Of a DNA stretch of 64,000 nucleotides, positions 10,546 to 22,648 are shown one piece after another. The stretch is taken from positions 132,336,833 to 132,400,832 of the forward strand of contig CM053141.1 of the NCBI GenBank assembly GCA_028571685.1, written 5' to 3'. The notes below the pieces were generated by a model, which was not told the DNA's origin, ran no database searches, and saw only the letters and a list, made by a program, of their open reading frames with translations. This DNA comes from Heterohyrax brucei. Its lineage: Eukaryota; Chordata; Mammalia; Hyracoidea; Procaviidae. Within the stretch, counting starts at the first letter, position 1. The number at the start of each line of letters is the position of its first letter. The position numbers and the translations under genes are program-made.

Positions 10546-13082
10546 AAATAACAGTAAAAGTGCAAATATTAGACATTTAAATAGTAACAACAGCAAGGCT
10601 TGATATTTTCTAATAGAAAGCAGAGGACAGTTTCCTCTACAGTGCATAAACCACAATTATGTAAGCAGTCTCTATTCTACCTAAATGCATTACTGATTTT
10701 TGGTTAAAACTACACTGAAGTCAGCATATCATGTAAAGGTAAATCAGAGAAAATAAGCTTTATTAGAAATAAAATACCTAGGTTTCTTGTAAATAATATA
10801 CTACATCTGTATCAAAAGCTTAGAATTTTCTAATATTCTGCATATACCAAACTGGGTCTTGACAAAATAAATAGGACTCTGAGATTTCAAGAGCTACCCA
10901 GTGTTGAGAAATCCTTGGTCTACATTACAGTGTGTTTGTTACTGTCTTTGCAAGTGCACATAAACAAACACTCACTTGCCCATCTGTTTGGCTTACCATT
11001 TACCATTTTCAATAAATAAACAGCTTGCAACTCTAACCAATATGAGCTAACAATCATGAAGAAATGAACCAATCCAATTGGAGTTTTACCCTAGAAGCAA
11101 AACTTGGAAGAGGGAAAAGGAGAATCTGGCTTACAAACCACCAGTGTATTGTGGGGTTTTGATAAGTGGGCAACAGAAGTGAATTTATAACCATAGGAAA
11201 ATACAGTATTTAAAAAAAATATGCTTCTTAGAATTTGTTCAGATGTAAGGAGACATATTTATTGTACTGGCTAATTCTACAGTTAAAGCTTATCTTCTTA
11301 GGAATACTACTGGCAGTATTCTGGGATGTCTACCAACAGAGTCCAGTTACACAGGGATTAAACCAAATCACAAAGCACTACATTCTACTTGTTCTCATAA
11401 TTTCTAAACTTCTGTTTTTCCTTTCCTAGATTTCTCAACTGTAGTGCCCAGAGGATATCCTCAGAATGGATCAGTTTGAAGATCAAAACATGTAGGAAAA
11501 CAGCTCAGAAATTATTTAAACACAGGCTCCCCCTACTATTACTGAATTCTTCCTTCAGGGGAGTTACTCCTTTGAGAAGCATGAATCCTTGGTTAGTTCC
11601 ATCCATCCTCTGGGATACAATTTTTTTTCCTTTATTTTTTAAGATATTATGAAAGCACTATTGTCTCAATAATAATAAAGGACAGCATTTACTCAAATAC
11701 ATCATTTCCTGTAACAATTCTGAGGGAATTAGGATAGAAACTATCTTCTGGAATATATTTATTTGCCCAACTGGGTCACCAACCCTTAGGAGGTTCTCAT
11801 AGTGCTCTATTTTCACAAAATAGTTGACCAAAGAAGACCTTTGAGGAATAAGTGTAGAAGGTGGCTCAACAAGGGAGCACATTTTAAAAATTAAATGAGT
11901 AACATCAGAAAACTTAGCCCAACATACATTATAAAAATTGAAATTACTCGTACAGAGAGAAGTATCTTTCAATCAATCACTCAATAGCATAAGACAAGGC
12001 TCAAAGCTGAAAAATTCCAGGTAAGGAAAAAACACAAAAGGTGAAAAGGAAATAAAGCCAAATAGTAGCAGCATTTAGAACGAAAAAACATAGAAAGCAA
12101 AAATCTGTATGACTGTACATGAAGAGTGACTTTAAAGAGTGATGTTGGAGGAGGAACATGAAAGGATAAGGGTGGATAAATATTTCAGCTGAGCATCTAT
12201 GGACTTACTATTCCCAAACTCTTAAGAATAGTTACAGATACTGGAAATGCCTTTTTATATATCTACCACAGTAATAGGCGAATTAGGCTGCTTTACCTAC
12301 AGTCTGATTTGGACTGGTATCTCAAGCCTCTATTTCAGGCCTGCTTCTCTGATCTTGGACACAGAACAAACTTCTGATGAATGCCTTCTCTAGGTTTCCA
12401 GGGACAAATATTTCAGTTGTTAAAGGAACTCCAGTGTATATCTCACATGCTAATGAAAGTTACATATCCAATCTGCTATGCACCAGGTTAAACATTTACC
12501 CGATAACATATACATAATGTACTTTTTGTCACTGATGATAAATACTTATCAACGATTGTTTTGTCACTATGATAAATTAAGGACAAGCAGGCTGTTGAAA
12601 AGATATATTCCTTTTGCTGATAAGGAAAAAATGAAATGATTCTCATAAAGCAAAATAAAAAAGACTCACCTAGAATTCCACACAGCATATCTGGCACAGA
12701 CACTGATAAGAAGAAAAAAAAAGGGAAATAACTCACTTAAATAACTTAAATGCAGTTATACATAAAAATCCACAAGCCAGTATTTGAGTCTCTTCAACGG
12801 CATGATTGTGTGCAATTTCTGAAAGCTGTAGATTAATCTGCCACAGTTTGAGATGAAAATACTGGTGATATTCAGTGTGCAAAAACCTACTCTATTCATC
12901 ACTATAACTTAGTGTATAGGAGTTCCTCTGACTACCACTTTATGCATCTTTCATAGTTTCACATGTAATTGGCATCTTAGCTGCCAGGGCTAGGAATTTA
13001 GTTTTCTGTAACTATGAGAAAATGCGTACTGGTCTTCTTCTCAAGAAGCTACTTCTTTATATTTGAGTCACTATTTAATAAT
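10546..13082. other. Unassigned AT-rich DNA
   Basis: About 2.5 kb without a gene or a repeat I can name. Open frames at 11,235-11,429, 11,658-11,972 (minus) and 12,488-12,736 (minus) are 64-104 codons, lack domains and sit in AT-rich sequence. They look like chance frames. Confidence 0.4.
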
Positions 13083-13249
13083 CCAAAACCAAACCAATGC
13101 CATCAAGTCAATTCCAATTCACAGTGATCCTATAGGACTGAGTAGAACTCCCCCACAGAGTTTCTAAGGACTGCTTGGCAGATCTGAACTACTGACCTTT
13201 TGGTTAGCAGACGTAGCACTTAACCACCACACCACCAAGGTTTTCCACT
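13083..13249 (-). mobile_element. AfroSINE
   Basis: Minus-strand copy. It reads CCAAAACCAAACCAATGCC, TCAAGTCAATTCCAATTCACAGTGATCCTATAGGA, CTTGGCAGATCTGAACTACTGACCTTTTGGTTAGCAG, ACTTAACCACCACACCACCAAGG. Essentially full length. Confidence 0.9.
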
Positions 13250-13509
13250 ATTTAACAGTATCTATTTATAGCACTGCAAATGAAACAGTGATGTGTATTA
13301 ATGAACTAAGACTAATTTATGCTTATTTTTACACCATAAGAGAACAATACAATTATGAAGAAACTAAGAATCATCTTCTATTTCCAAATGATATAGGAGC
13401 ATTTCTTTTAATTCTACAATTTTATTTAGTTCTGGAAGGAAAACGTCCAATAATATTTTTTAAAAACCTTCACTTTTTTCTCTGCAAATTTTTCTTTTAA
13501 ATACATGGA

Positions 13510-13555
13510 AAAGTTACTGCCATCAAGTCAATTTCAATTCATAGTGACCCTATGG
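13510..13555 (-). mobile_element. AfroSINE or RTE tail fragment
   Basis: Only the tail portion is present (GCCATCAAGTCAATTTCAATTCATAGTGACCCTATGGG). Because RTE and AfroSINE share this tail, a 45-bp piece cannot be assigned to one of them. Confidence 0.65.
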
Positions 13556-14277
13556 GCAAGGGTGATTGGTGTAGGCACAGGTATCTGGATGCATTTGGCT
13601 GAGAAAGTTGGTGAGGGGGACCAACAGTTCTTTCTGAATGTCTGTAAGGAAGGTGTGTCCCTTTGTGCCTGAACCTAGGCAAGGAAATTGTTTTTGTCCT
13701 GAGTTCCTGGTTCAGGAGAACTGGCAGATTTTTTTCCCCATTTGTTAAAGTGTTCCCTCTGCCAGTCTGGCAGAATGGCTCCAGGTTCGCATAAGGGATC
13801 CTGTTTTGGGGTCAGAAACAGGTTAGTCTATATAGTCAGAGCAGAGAAGGGAGAGGGAGATGTTGGGAAAAGGGAGCGAGTTTTATCCTGAAGGCAAGTT
13901 TCAGATCCACAAGTGTGGTAGGTTATATGCAAGACACTTAGATTTTGAGCACTGAATGTCATTTTTCACTGGTTCTGGAGGTATGAGTGGGCCCTCTGCT
14001 GCTCAGTTTCTCCGGCTAAGTAGGACACCCTCTGCACGGTATGTTCATCTCACCTCACTGGCTACTGTGGATGCCCACATGGGTCAGGTCTAGTCAGTCA
14101 CAGATACTTCTGGACCTATCCTCCCTTTCATGTCAAAGTCAGTCAGATTTCTCAACTTCCCCTTAAATATTCAGAGGTCCTAAAATATCATATGTAATTG
14201 TTTCATTTGTTCTTCGGGTCTGTTTATTAGAGGGATCACAGGAGGTGTCTGAGTATTCCAACATCTTGGTCCTGCCC
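13556..14277. other. Unassigned DNA
   Basis: GC-richer sequence without an identified repeat or gene. It adjoins an L1 3' untranslated region on its right and could be a diverged extension of it or an unnamed LTR. Confidence 0.35.
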
Positions 14278-15090
14278 TCCTTTTTATTGTATTTTAGATG
14301 GGGGCTTACAGGACAAAGAAGTTTCTCATTAAACACATAGTAAACACATTGTTTTATGGCATTGGTTAATAAACCCATAGCATGCCAACACTCTCCCTTC
14401 TCAACCTTGGATTCCCTGTTACAATTCCCCTGTCCCTTCCTGCCTCTCTAGTCCTTACCTCTTGGCTAGTGTGCCCCTTTAGTCTTGTTTTATGAGCCTG
14501 TCTATTCTTTGACTAAAGAGCGAACCCCAGGAGTAGGGTGAGACCAGTGGAATATCCTAGATGGCGGCTTACACGCTTTTAAAACCTGATACAACTCACC
14601 AAAGTAGAATATAAAATATTTTCTTTATAAACTATGTTACACCAATTGAGCTAGCTGTTCCCTGGGACCACAATCCCCATAACACTCTGTACAGCAATTC
14701 AGTCCCTTAGTGCATTTAGATGTATCTATGGAACTTCTGTGACCTTTCCTTATACAAGTTTTGCTGGCTTCCCCAGTATTGTGTACTGTCCTACCCTTCA
14801 CCAAGTTAATGCTCATCTATTGTTTGTTTAGGAGTTTTCTATCCCATCCCTTCTCCTCCTTGTAAGCATCGAAGATCAATTCTTTTCTGTGTAAGCTTTT
14901 TTTCTGATTTTACAGTAGCGGTATCATGCAGTATTTGTCCTTTAGTAATTTACTTATTTCACTCAACATAAGGCCCTCTAGTTCCCTTCATGATATGCTT
15001 CACAGATTCATAAAATGCTCCTTTCTGTGTATATACTACCGCTTGATATATATGTTTTCCATCCACTGGTTTTTAATAAATTTACACCTT
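14278..15090 (-). mobile_element. L1 3' end with long elephant-type 3' UTR
   Basis: Minus-strand L1 3' end. Blocks in plus-strand order: TTTTTATTGTATTTTAGA tail-proximal sequence, GAGCCTGTCTATTCTTTG, GGGTGAGACCAGTGGAAT, CTCACCAAAGTAGAATATAAA, CCAATTGAGCTAGCTGTTCCC, GGCTTCCCCAGTATTGTGTACTG, and finally the ORF2 3' end (ACTTATTTCACTCAACATAAGG). I recognise this order as an elephant L1 3' UTR. No coding frame remains; it abuts a second L1 end in the opposite orientation. Confidence 0.75.
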
Positions 15091-15097
15091 TGTTTCT

Positions 15098-15525
15098 AAG
15101 GTGTGTCCATCAACGGATGAATTAATAAACAAAATAAAGAGAAATGAAGTTCTGATACATGCTACACCATGAGCAAACCTTAAAAAGTTATGCTAAATGA
15201 AAGAAACCAATCACAAAAGACAATCTATTACATGATTTTTATGTACGTAAAATGTTCAGGCAAATCTATAAAGACAGAAAGTTAATTAGTGGTTGCCTGG
15301 GGATTGGGCAGGATGATCACTGGCTATGGAGACAGAATGAGGCATGAATGCTAATAATGGTAAGGGATTTATTGCGAAAGGGGTAATGGAAGTGTTCTAA
15401 CAATAGACTGGAATGATGGTTGCATAATCTGTGCATATACTAAAAAGAAACAACCGAAATACACTGAAGTAAATGCTTCAATTGAAAGAATTACAAGATG
15501 TGTAAATTATACCTCTTAAAAGAGA
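15098..15525 (+). mobile_element. Old L1 3' end
   Basis: Plus-strand ancient L1 3' terminus: GTGTGTCCATCAACGGATGAA, GAAGTTCTGATACATGCTAC, TATGCTAAATGAAAGAAACC, AGTTAATTAGTGGTTGCCTGGGG, GATGGTTGCATAATC and the terminal GTAAATTATACCTCTTAAAA. This is the usual L1M-type 3' UTR order. No coding capacity. Confidence 0.8.
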
Positions 15526-16055
15526 AGTTCAAATCTTAGCAAATACTTAGTCTATTTTCTAGCATCAGAATTTTATCTAAAATACCTCAAACTGTCACTT
15601 CTGCTTTCTCAAAAACAATCTTAAAATTCTTTTGGCAGCATCTCACAGGAACTGAAAATCTATATAACTACAATTTCATCTTAAAAGTCTAAATTATCAT
15701 ACTCAAGTCTACAAATAACTAGTACACTAATCATTACAAAACACCGATTTTTGTCAGGGTTTTTGGATGATCTCAAATCTACTATTAGTCTCTATTGAGA
15801 ATCTCAAACATTTAAACACTTTCCTCAAGGATTTCACTCATCTGACTTTTCTTGATATCGCTATTATTTTTTCCACAATTATATACTTTAGTTTATTCTC
15901 CAGAACATATGACCATTTGCAGAATCTTAATTTCTATTACGGCGCTTTTATAAATTTTGTGATTGCAAGTAACAACCTAACATCTGATTTCATCTCTCAC
16001 AACTATACCTCCCATTATTACAATGAATAAAAAGTAAACCACAAATCAATGACTG
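15526..16055. other. Unassigned AT-rich DNA
   Basis: No gene or nameable repeat. The 87-codon open frame at 15,767-16,030 is AT-biased, hydrophobic and without a known domain. Confidence 0.35.
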
Positions 16056-16059
16056 TTTT

Positions 16060-17224
16060 TGCACTCATTAGAGAACAGAGATCACAGAGAAAACCACCAT
16101 CCAATGATCCAGAGGGACAGGCAAATAAACAGTGTCAGAGTCAAGGTCTGCATATAGTAGATTTCTAACTATAAGCCATGCAAGCAAGAAGAAAATGGAG
16201 TGAAATATTTTAATTGCTGAAAGAAAAGCACTTAGAATTCTATAGCCAGGGAAATTATTCTTTAACATAAAGGCTTTCTAAATAAAAAAAAAAAAAAATT
16301 AAAAAAAAAATGAGGGAATCCATTGTCAGCAGTTATATGCTTCACAAAATGCTAAAACTAAAAGAAAAAAAAAGTTTTCAGGTATAAGCTCATGTGGAAT
16401 ATTTATAAGACAGGTGGCATTCTCCATAAAATACAGTTTAACAAATGTTAAAGATCGGAAACTACATGAAATAGGCTCCTAAACCACAACGGAGTTGAAC
16501 AAGAAACCAACCACTGAAGGATAGCTGGAAAATTCTCAAAAATCTGGAAGTTAAATAAACACTTCTAAATAACACCAGGCTCAAAGAAATAGTTTCAAGG
16601 GCAGTATCAAGGCCAGGGGCATATAAGTGGGCATGTAAATTTTCAGTCAGTCATAATAAAAAGAAAGAAAGAAAGAAAGAGTTTCAAAAGAAATTTAAAA
16701 GTATTTTTAACAAAATGAAATCTTAAATTGAGATTTGTAGGATGTAGTGAAAGTATTCTTTAGAGGGAAATTTACAGCATTAAGTGCAAACATCAGGAAG
16801 AAGAAAATTCTAAAACTAGTAATCTACCTTGGAAATTTAAAGAAGAGCAACTTAATCTTAATGAAATCAGAAGAAAGGAAACAAGAAAAATTCTGCAGAA
16901 ATCAAATTCTAGAGAGGAAAACAACAGAAGAAATCACAAAAGCCTAAGGTGGTTCTTTAAAAATTTAATAAAATTGATAAACACTTAACCAGGCCAACCA
17001 AGAGAAAGTGAAGACAAAAATTCAGAACTGAAAGTAATTTGCATGAACAACAGAAGTATAATAAAAAGAATAACATGAACAGCTCCATCTCCACAAATTC
17101 GTAACTAGAAATAATTCCTTGAAAGACATATGCTACCAATATTTGCACAATAAACTGAATAAGCATGTATCTGTTAAAGAAATGGAATCAATAATAACCT
17201 TTCAAAAAAACACCAGGCCTAGAC
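16060..17224 (+). mobile_element. L1 body fragments (ORF1 C-term to ORF2 middle)
   Basis: Collinear but gapped L1 remains. ORF1 C-terminal part at about 16,180-16,360 (AGAATTCTATAGCCAGG). ORF2 endonuclease end at about 16,490-16,620 (AAGGATAGCTGGAAAATTC, GGCTCAAAGAAATAGTTTC). ORF2 pre-RT region at 16,700-17,210 (TTAGAGGGAAATTTACAGC, GTGGTTCTTTAAAAATTTAATAAAATTG, AACACCAGGCCTAGA). The order follows a single element with deletions. Frames are closed by many stops. It ends where the RTE at 17,225 begins and does not obviously resume beyond that RTE. A short (AAAG)n run at 16,662-16,681 lies inside. Confidence 0.75.
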
Positions 17225-19326
17225 AATTCAAAAAACATCACGGAACACACTTCAGTAAATTTCAACTCAGAGCAATTCTATGTATAAGAGAACAATATAA
17301 AACATTGCTTGGACCTGCACCATTCTCAAAATTCTTGTTAAATTTAAGCCAGTGTTGAAACCACTGTGCCAAACCATCTCATGGAGGGTTTTCTTCTTTT
17401 ACTGTTGAACATCTGCTTTACCAAGCATATGTCCTTCTTCAGCGACTTGTTCTTCCTGACAAAATGCACCAAACGTGAGACAGTCTCACCATTCTGTGGT
17501 CTTAGGGGCATTCTAGCTGTGCTTTTCCAACACAGATTTGTTTCTTCTTCAAGCAGTCTCTAGTATATTCAATATTCTATGCCAGTATCATAACACAAAG
17601 GCATCAACTCTTTTTCAGTCTTCCTCATGTATTGTCCCGCTTTCACATGTACATGAGATGACCGAAAATATCATGGCTTGGATCAGGTGAACCTTACTCC
17701 TCAACTGACATCTCTGCATTTTAATATGTTAATATATTAATTCTTTTGCAGATTTGCCCAGTACAATGCATTATTTTATTTACATGTTGCTGCTTCCATG
17801 GGCACTGATTATGGAACAAGTAAAATGAAATTCTTGATAATTTCAATATTTTTTCTATTATGATGTTACTCTTTGATCTAAATATGAGAATTTTGTTTTC
17901 TTTATGGTAAGATGTAATCCAAATAAAAGCTGTAGTCTTTCATATTCATCAGTGTTTCACGTCCTCTTCACTTCCAACAAGCAAGGCTGTATTATCGGTA
18001 CATGACATGTTGTTAATTAGCCTTCTGCCGTTCCTGATACTGCTTTCTTCTTTCTCTTATCCAGCTTCTCAGACTGGATAAGTATGGTGAAAGGATACAA
18101 CCATGACACACAACTTTTCTGATCGTAAGCCATGCAATATCCCCTTGTTCTGTTTGAATAACTGACTCTTGGTCTAGGTAAAGATTCTGCGTAAGTACAA
18201 TTAAGTATTTTAGAGTTCTAATTCTTTGCAATATTATCCATAATTTGCTATAATTCACAGTCTAATATCTTTGCACAGTCAATAAAACACAGGCAAACAT
18301 CTTTCTTAATAGTCTCTGCTTTCAGCCAAGATCCTTTTGACATAAGCAATCCCATTTCTCCTCCCATCCACCCCTTCTAAATCTGGCCTGATTTTCTGGC
18401 AGTTCCCTGTAGACGTACTGCTGTAGTCATTTTCTAATTATTTTCAGCAAAATTTTACTTACATGTGAACAATACTGTTCAATAACTTCCACATTCCTTT
18501 GGGCCACCTTTCTTTGAAACTGGCACAAACACAGGCATAGTTAAGTAAGCTGACCAGGTAGCTGTCTCCCAAACTTCCTGACACAGGTAAGCCGCCACTT
18601 GTAGCATTATGTCTATTTGTTGCAACATCTCAATTATTATTCTATCAATACCCAGAGCCTTGTTTTTTGCCATGGCCTTCAAGACATCCTTCAGTACCAC
18701 TGGTTCTTGATCAAATGCTACTTTCTGACTTTTTTTTTTCTTTTGGTATAGTGACTCTTCATATTCTTTCTGTCTGCTTTTGATGCTCCCTGCACCAATC
18801 AGCATTGTGTTCCCAGAAACTCAATTTTGTCATTCTAGGCTTGAAATTTTTTTCCTGTTCTTTCAACTTAAGAAATGCCAAGTGCATTCTTCCTTTCTGG
18901 TTTCTAAATCCAGATCTTTGAACATTTCATCATAATCTTTTTCTTTGTCTTCTCAAAACAGCTTTTGAAATCTTCTGTTCAGCCCTTTTACTTTGCTTCT
19001 TTAATTTGCTTTAGCTACCTTATGTTCAAGAGCAAGTTTCAGACTGACTTTTTTTGTCTCTTCTTGTTCCTGTCTTTTTAACTATCCTTGGCTTTCTTCA
19101 TGTCTGATGTCCTTGATATCATCCCACAACAGTTCTTGTCCTTGGTCATTAGTGCTCAACATATCAAATTTATTCTTGTGACAGTGTCTAAATTCAGGTG
19201 TTTTAATTTTCTTTCACTTCTGTTTATACTTACATGCCAGCAGCTGATGGTCTGTTCCACAGCTGAGCTCTGGTGTTCCTCTAGCTGATGATATTGAGCT
19301 TCTCTAACATCTCTATCCACAGTTAC
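17225..19326 (-). mobile_element. RTE copy R3, main body
   Basis: Minus-strand RTE. Reading right to left it runs from the endonuclease end (complement of GATGATATTGAGCTT near 19,286-19,300) through the linker, RT and C-terminal region to the 3' end near 17,225. Short open frames at 18,479-18,805 (includes KNKALGIDR) and 18,013-18,258 are RT remnants. The YADD box has decayed and frames are broken throughout. At 19,326 the sequence switches to the other strand of the same element. Confidence 0.85.
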
Positions 19327-19500
19327 AACCAGGAATGACAAACTGAAAAGGAACAGCATTGCATTTACCATTAAAAAGGACATTTCAAGATCCACCTTGA
19401 CATACAACATGGTGAGTGATATGATAATATCCATTTGCCTACAAGAAAGACCAGTTAACACAACCATTGTTCTAATTTACAAATCAGTCAGTAAGACCAA
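19327..19500 (+). mobile_element. RTE copy R3, inverted 5' segment
   Basis: Directly beyond the minus-strand body comes plus-strand RTE endonuclease sequence: AGGAATGACA, CATTAAAAAGGACATTTCAAG, GTGAGTGATATGATAATATCC, ending near CAGTCAGTAAGACCAA. It encodes the KKxISRSxLxYNxVSDxIIS block seen in copy R4. It lies upstream, in element coordinates, of where the body stops, with about 350 nt missing between. This is the arrangement left by twin priming. Confidence 0.8.
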
Positions 19501-19803
19501 GGTGCATCTTCTTAGGATGAAAATTAAATAATATATATGTGTTTCCCTACCACTGATGTTAATTTTCATCACTTGGTTTAGATAGCATTTGTCAAATTTT
19601 TTCACTGTAATTCTTTCTCTTTATGCTTATTAACTATATGTTATGGGAAAATACTATAGGCCATGCAAACATCTTTTTAATTAAACTGACATCTACTAGC
19701 TTTAATAAACATTGATGACTCTTACTTGAAACTGTTATTAATATGATGGTTACTAGAAGGTGATTTTTTTTAGAAAATGTAATCAGTCCAGTTAATTTTC
19801 AAC

Positions 19804-19984
19804 CTATGATGAGTAGATCCGACTCGACGGCACTTGGCCATGATGAGTAGATTCCACCTCACAGAGACCCTTGAAAACAGAGTATGATGCCCCATCGAGT
19901 TTACAAGGAGCACCTGGTGGATTCTACCTGCTGATCCTTCGGTTAGCAGCCACAGCAAAAAGGCATTACGCCACTAGGGTTTCC
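19804..19984 (-). mobile_element. AfroSINE with a head-to-head tail fragment
   Basis: A minus-strand AfroSINE (about 19,839-19,984: GATTCCACCTCACAGAGACCC, AAGGAGCACCTGGTGGATTC, CTTCGGTTAGCAG, ACGCCACTAGGGTTTCC). At its left edge is a short plus-oriented SINE/RTE tail (19,804-19,838, CCGACTCGACGGCACTTGGC). The 13-bp word ATGATGAGTAGAT occurs at 19,806-19,818 and 19,840-19,852. Confidence 0.8.
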
Positions 19985-20079
19985 AAATAGTTGTAATTCA
20001 CTGATAATACTAGAATGCATGGTGTATAGGAAAAACCAAGCCATTTTTCCAAGACTTAAAAAGTACAAAGAAAAGCTTT
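19985..20079. other. Unassigned DNA
   Basis: Short spacer between the AfroSINE and an old L1 3' end. Nothing recognisable. Confidence 0.3.
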
Positions 20080-20600
20080 AACCAGCCATTCCACACCTAG
20101 CTACATATGTAAAAACAAATGAAAACACATGCTCTCTTAAGAATTTGTACACGAATGTTCATAACAGCTGTTATTTGTAATAGCAAAAATAAGGAAAAAC
20201 CGAAATGTCCTTTAACACTGAATTTTAAATAAATTGTCGTAAATCGAAATAAAGAAATTCTATTCAGCAATAAAAAGATGAAATACAACAATATAAAAAG
20301 ATCTCAAAATAACATTAAATGAAAAGCTCAGACAAAAATAAGATACTGTATAAAATCATTAATAAAAAAATTATAGAAAATAGAAAACTAAGCTATAGTG
20401 GCGAAAACCAATCAGTGGTTATCTGGGGTGAGCCACACAGGATGAAAGCATGAAGAAACTTTGTACTGACAGACAGGTTGGCTCTCTTGACTGAAGTGCT
20501 ACTTTCATGGGTGTACCAACTATGTCAAAATGTAGCAAACTGTATCAATTTAATATGTGTAGTTTATTATATGTCAACTATACTACAACACAGTTGTTTT
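20080..20600 (+). mobile_element. Old L1 3' end
   Basis: Ancient L1 3' terminus with the usual order: CCATTCCACACCTAG, TGTTCATAACAGCTG, AAATGTCCTTTAACA, GATGAAATACAAC, AATCAGTGGTTATCTGGGG, and a terminal TTATATGTCAACTATACTACAACA. Strongly diverged and AT-rich; no coding frame. Confidence 0.75.
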
Positions 20601-22544
20601 AAAAACTTATACAGCAAAATATATTGCTACATTTGTTTATATACATTCACTGCACACAAGAAGTCATAATATATAAAATTGCCCACTCATCTGACTTTTC
20701 CCTCTATTAAATTATAAATAAACATCACTTTCCATTCCTTTTATTGCTGTAGTATCAAACCTCATGTAAAAGGCAAATGGTTCATTTCAAATTATGAAAT
20801 GTAGTGAATCCTAACATCCAAGCTATGTTGTAATTTGTCAGTTTAATAGGTAGAAATTATCTCAACTTCTAAGACAGATAATGCAAAAACTGCAAACAAA
20901 ATCTGTCACTGCTATGAAATTCTAATCCAAAATTAAAAAAAAAAAAATTCTAGCTTCTTTAAAAATACTGCAGATCACAGTTAATAAACAGAGCCTAGCT
21001 AGCTAGTGTAAAAAAAATTGTGAAATATAGCAGGGAATGTCAATTCCATGAGAATCTAATATCTGAAAAACATACATTAGCTGGATATTAAAATATTCTC
21101 ATTTTGTATGCCTTCTTCTTTACTGAAAATACAAAAGACAATTTACTCTTACATTTCTAAAGGGGCAGCTACAGCACAGGGCATGTAAACTGAAGTAGAT
21201 TATGACCATCTACTTAAATATTCACAATTGTCATTATCCATGGTAAAATAAACAAACTGCCCTACAGAAGTTTATTTTAAAAGATGAGATTTATTTTTTT
21301 AAAGAAGCATAAGCAGTATGATTCACACTGTTAATATACCTAAACTGTACAATTACAGATGTGTATCAGTCAATACACATACATTAAATTTTAATTTTAA
21401 CAATAAAATCTCCCCAAGGCAACAGAGTTCAGAAATAAAGGTAGTTAACAGAAAACTTGTACTTGCTTTTTCCATTGGCTAAATGTCTTTCTATGTAAGT
21501 CAACTGTTCACTGAAGTAAGAAAAGCAAGACAAGATAAATTTATAACTGAGCACAGCATTACAGAAGACAAAATAAAGAGCAGGAAAACACTGCACTGAC
21601 CTTTTCCACACCACAGCATACGCAGGGAAAGATATTATTTGTAAGGCACAGTATGGAAAGATGAGGCTGACTACATCTAGAGAGAATCCTCCTGCAGAGC
21701 CCAGCCTCCTCAGGCCCTTCCAGACTGTGTCAGGAGCCACAGGGATAACAGTCTCAGACCTATGCATTGTTTACTTGTGTTGAGGCACTAGAAAGTTTTG
21801 TACTAGATGTTTTATGTTCATAAATTGATTTTAAAAGCACTAGTGAATTTCCCATGTCCTACATTTTAGAATATGTTTTATGCTGATTTATTTTTCCTGT
21901 GCTTTCACAAAACTTTGGTTATCTATATGACAGACTTTCTTCCAACAAAGCTCTTATTTAAAAAAAAAATTATTTTTGGAAAACAATTTTAAAAAAATGC
22001 ATCATGTGAATGTTTTTATTTTCCTACTATCTGTATTTTATAAAAGACATTTATGCATTGTGATCAAGGCCAAGATCCCTAATAAGTCCGGGTAATTATG
22101 TCAACAATCGTTTATGTATTATGTATTATGTATCTTTCTTAAAATGTTTGCAACTGAATTAAAGGTGGTAACACATTACTAATACTATGAAACCATATAT
22201 ACTATTTACATGTCTCTATAATTCTTCTTTATTATTAAAACTGAACAAGATTTATGCTTTGACAAAGGGTAGCAGTCTCCAGATTTACTTTTTCTCTTGA
22301 AACAATCAAAGAAAGAAAATACATATTAAACAATGGTTTTCAATACATAGGTCATCATACAACTAAGGACAGTGATCCTAGAAATAGGAACAAACAAAAT
22401 AATCGGAATGACGACCTTGGTTTATAGCCTGAAGAGCTTACCAAGATCATACTACTGTGAAGAAGAAAACAGGTAAAGTCTGGCAATTTCCCTTACTTAA
22501 GAAGATGGAAATAAAAGTCTAGGAAGGCCAAAGAAACTAGAATT
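20601..22544. other. Unassigned AT-rich DNA
   Basis: About 1.9 kb without a gene or recognised repeat. A 112-codon minus-strand open frame at 21,429-21,767 shows no domain. A small ATGTATT triplication lies at 22,110-22,133. Confidence 0.4.
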
Positions 22545-22648
22545 AGGTAAAGAGCTGCCTCCTCAAAGCAGAGTCACCTTAATGACATGGATGGAGTACA
22601 GCTTTTAGGACCTTCAACTGCTTGTGTGGCATGACTCAAAATGAGAAG

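Noticed and set aside
21429..21767. 112-codon minus-strand frame as a possible exon
   Set aside because: No domain, no clear splice context or homologous neighbour; AT-rich intergenic setting.
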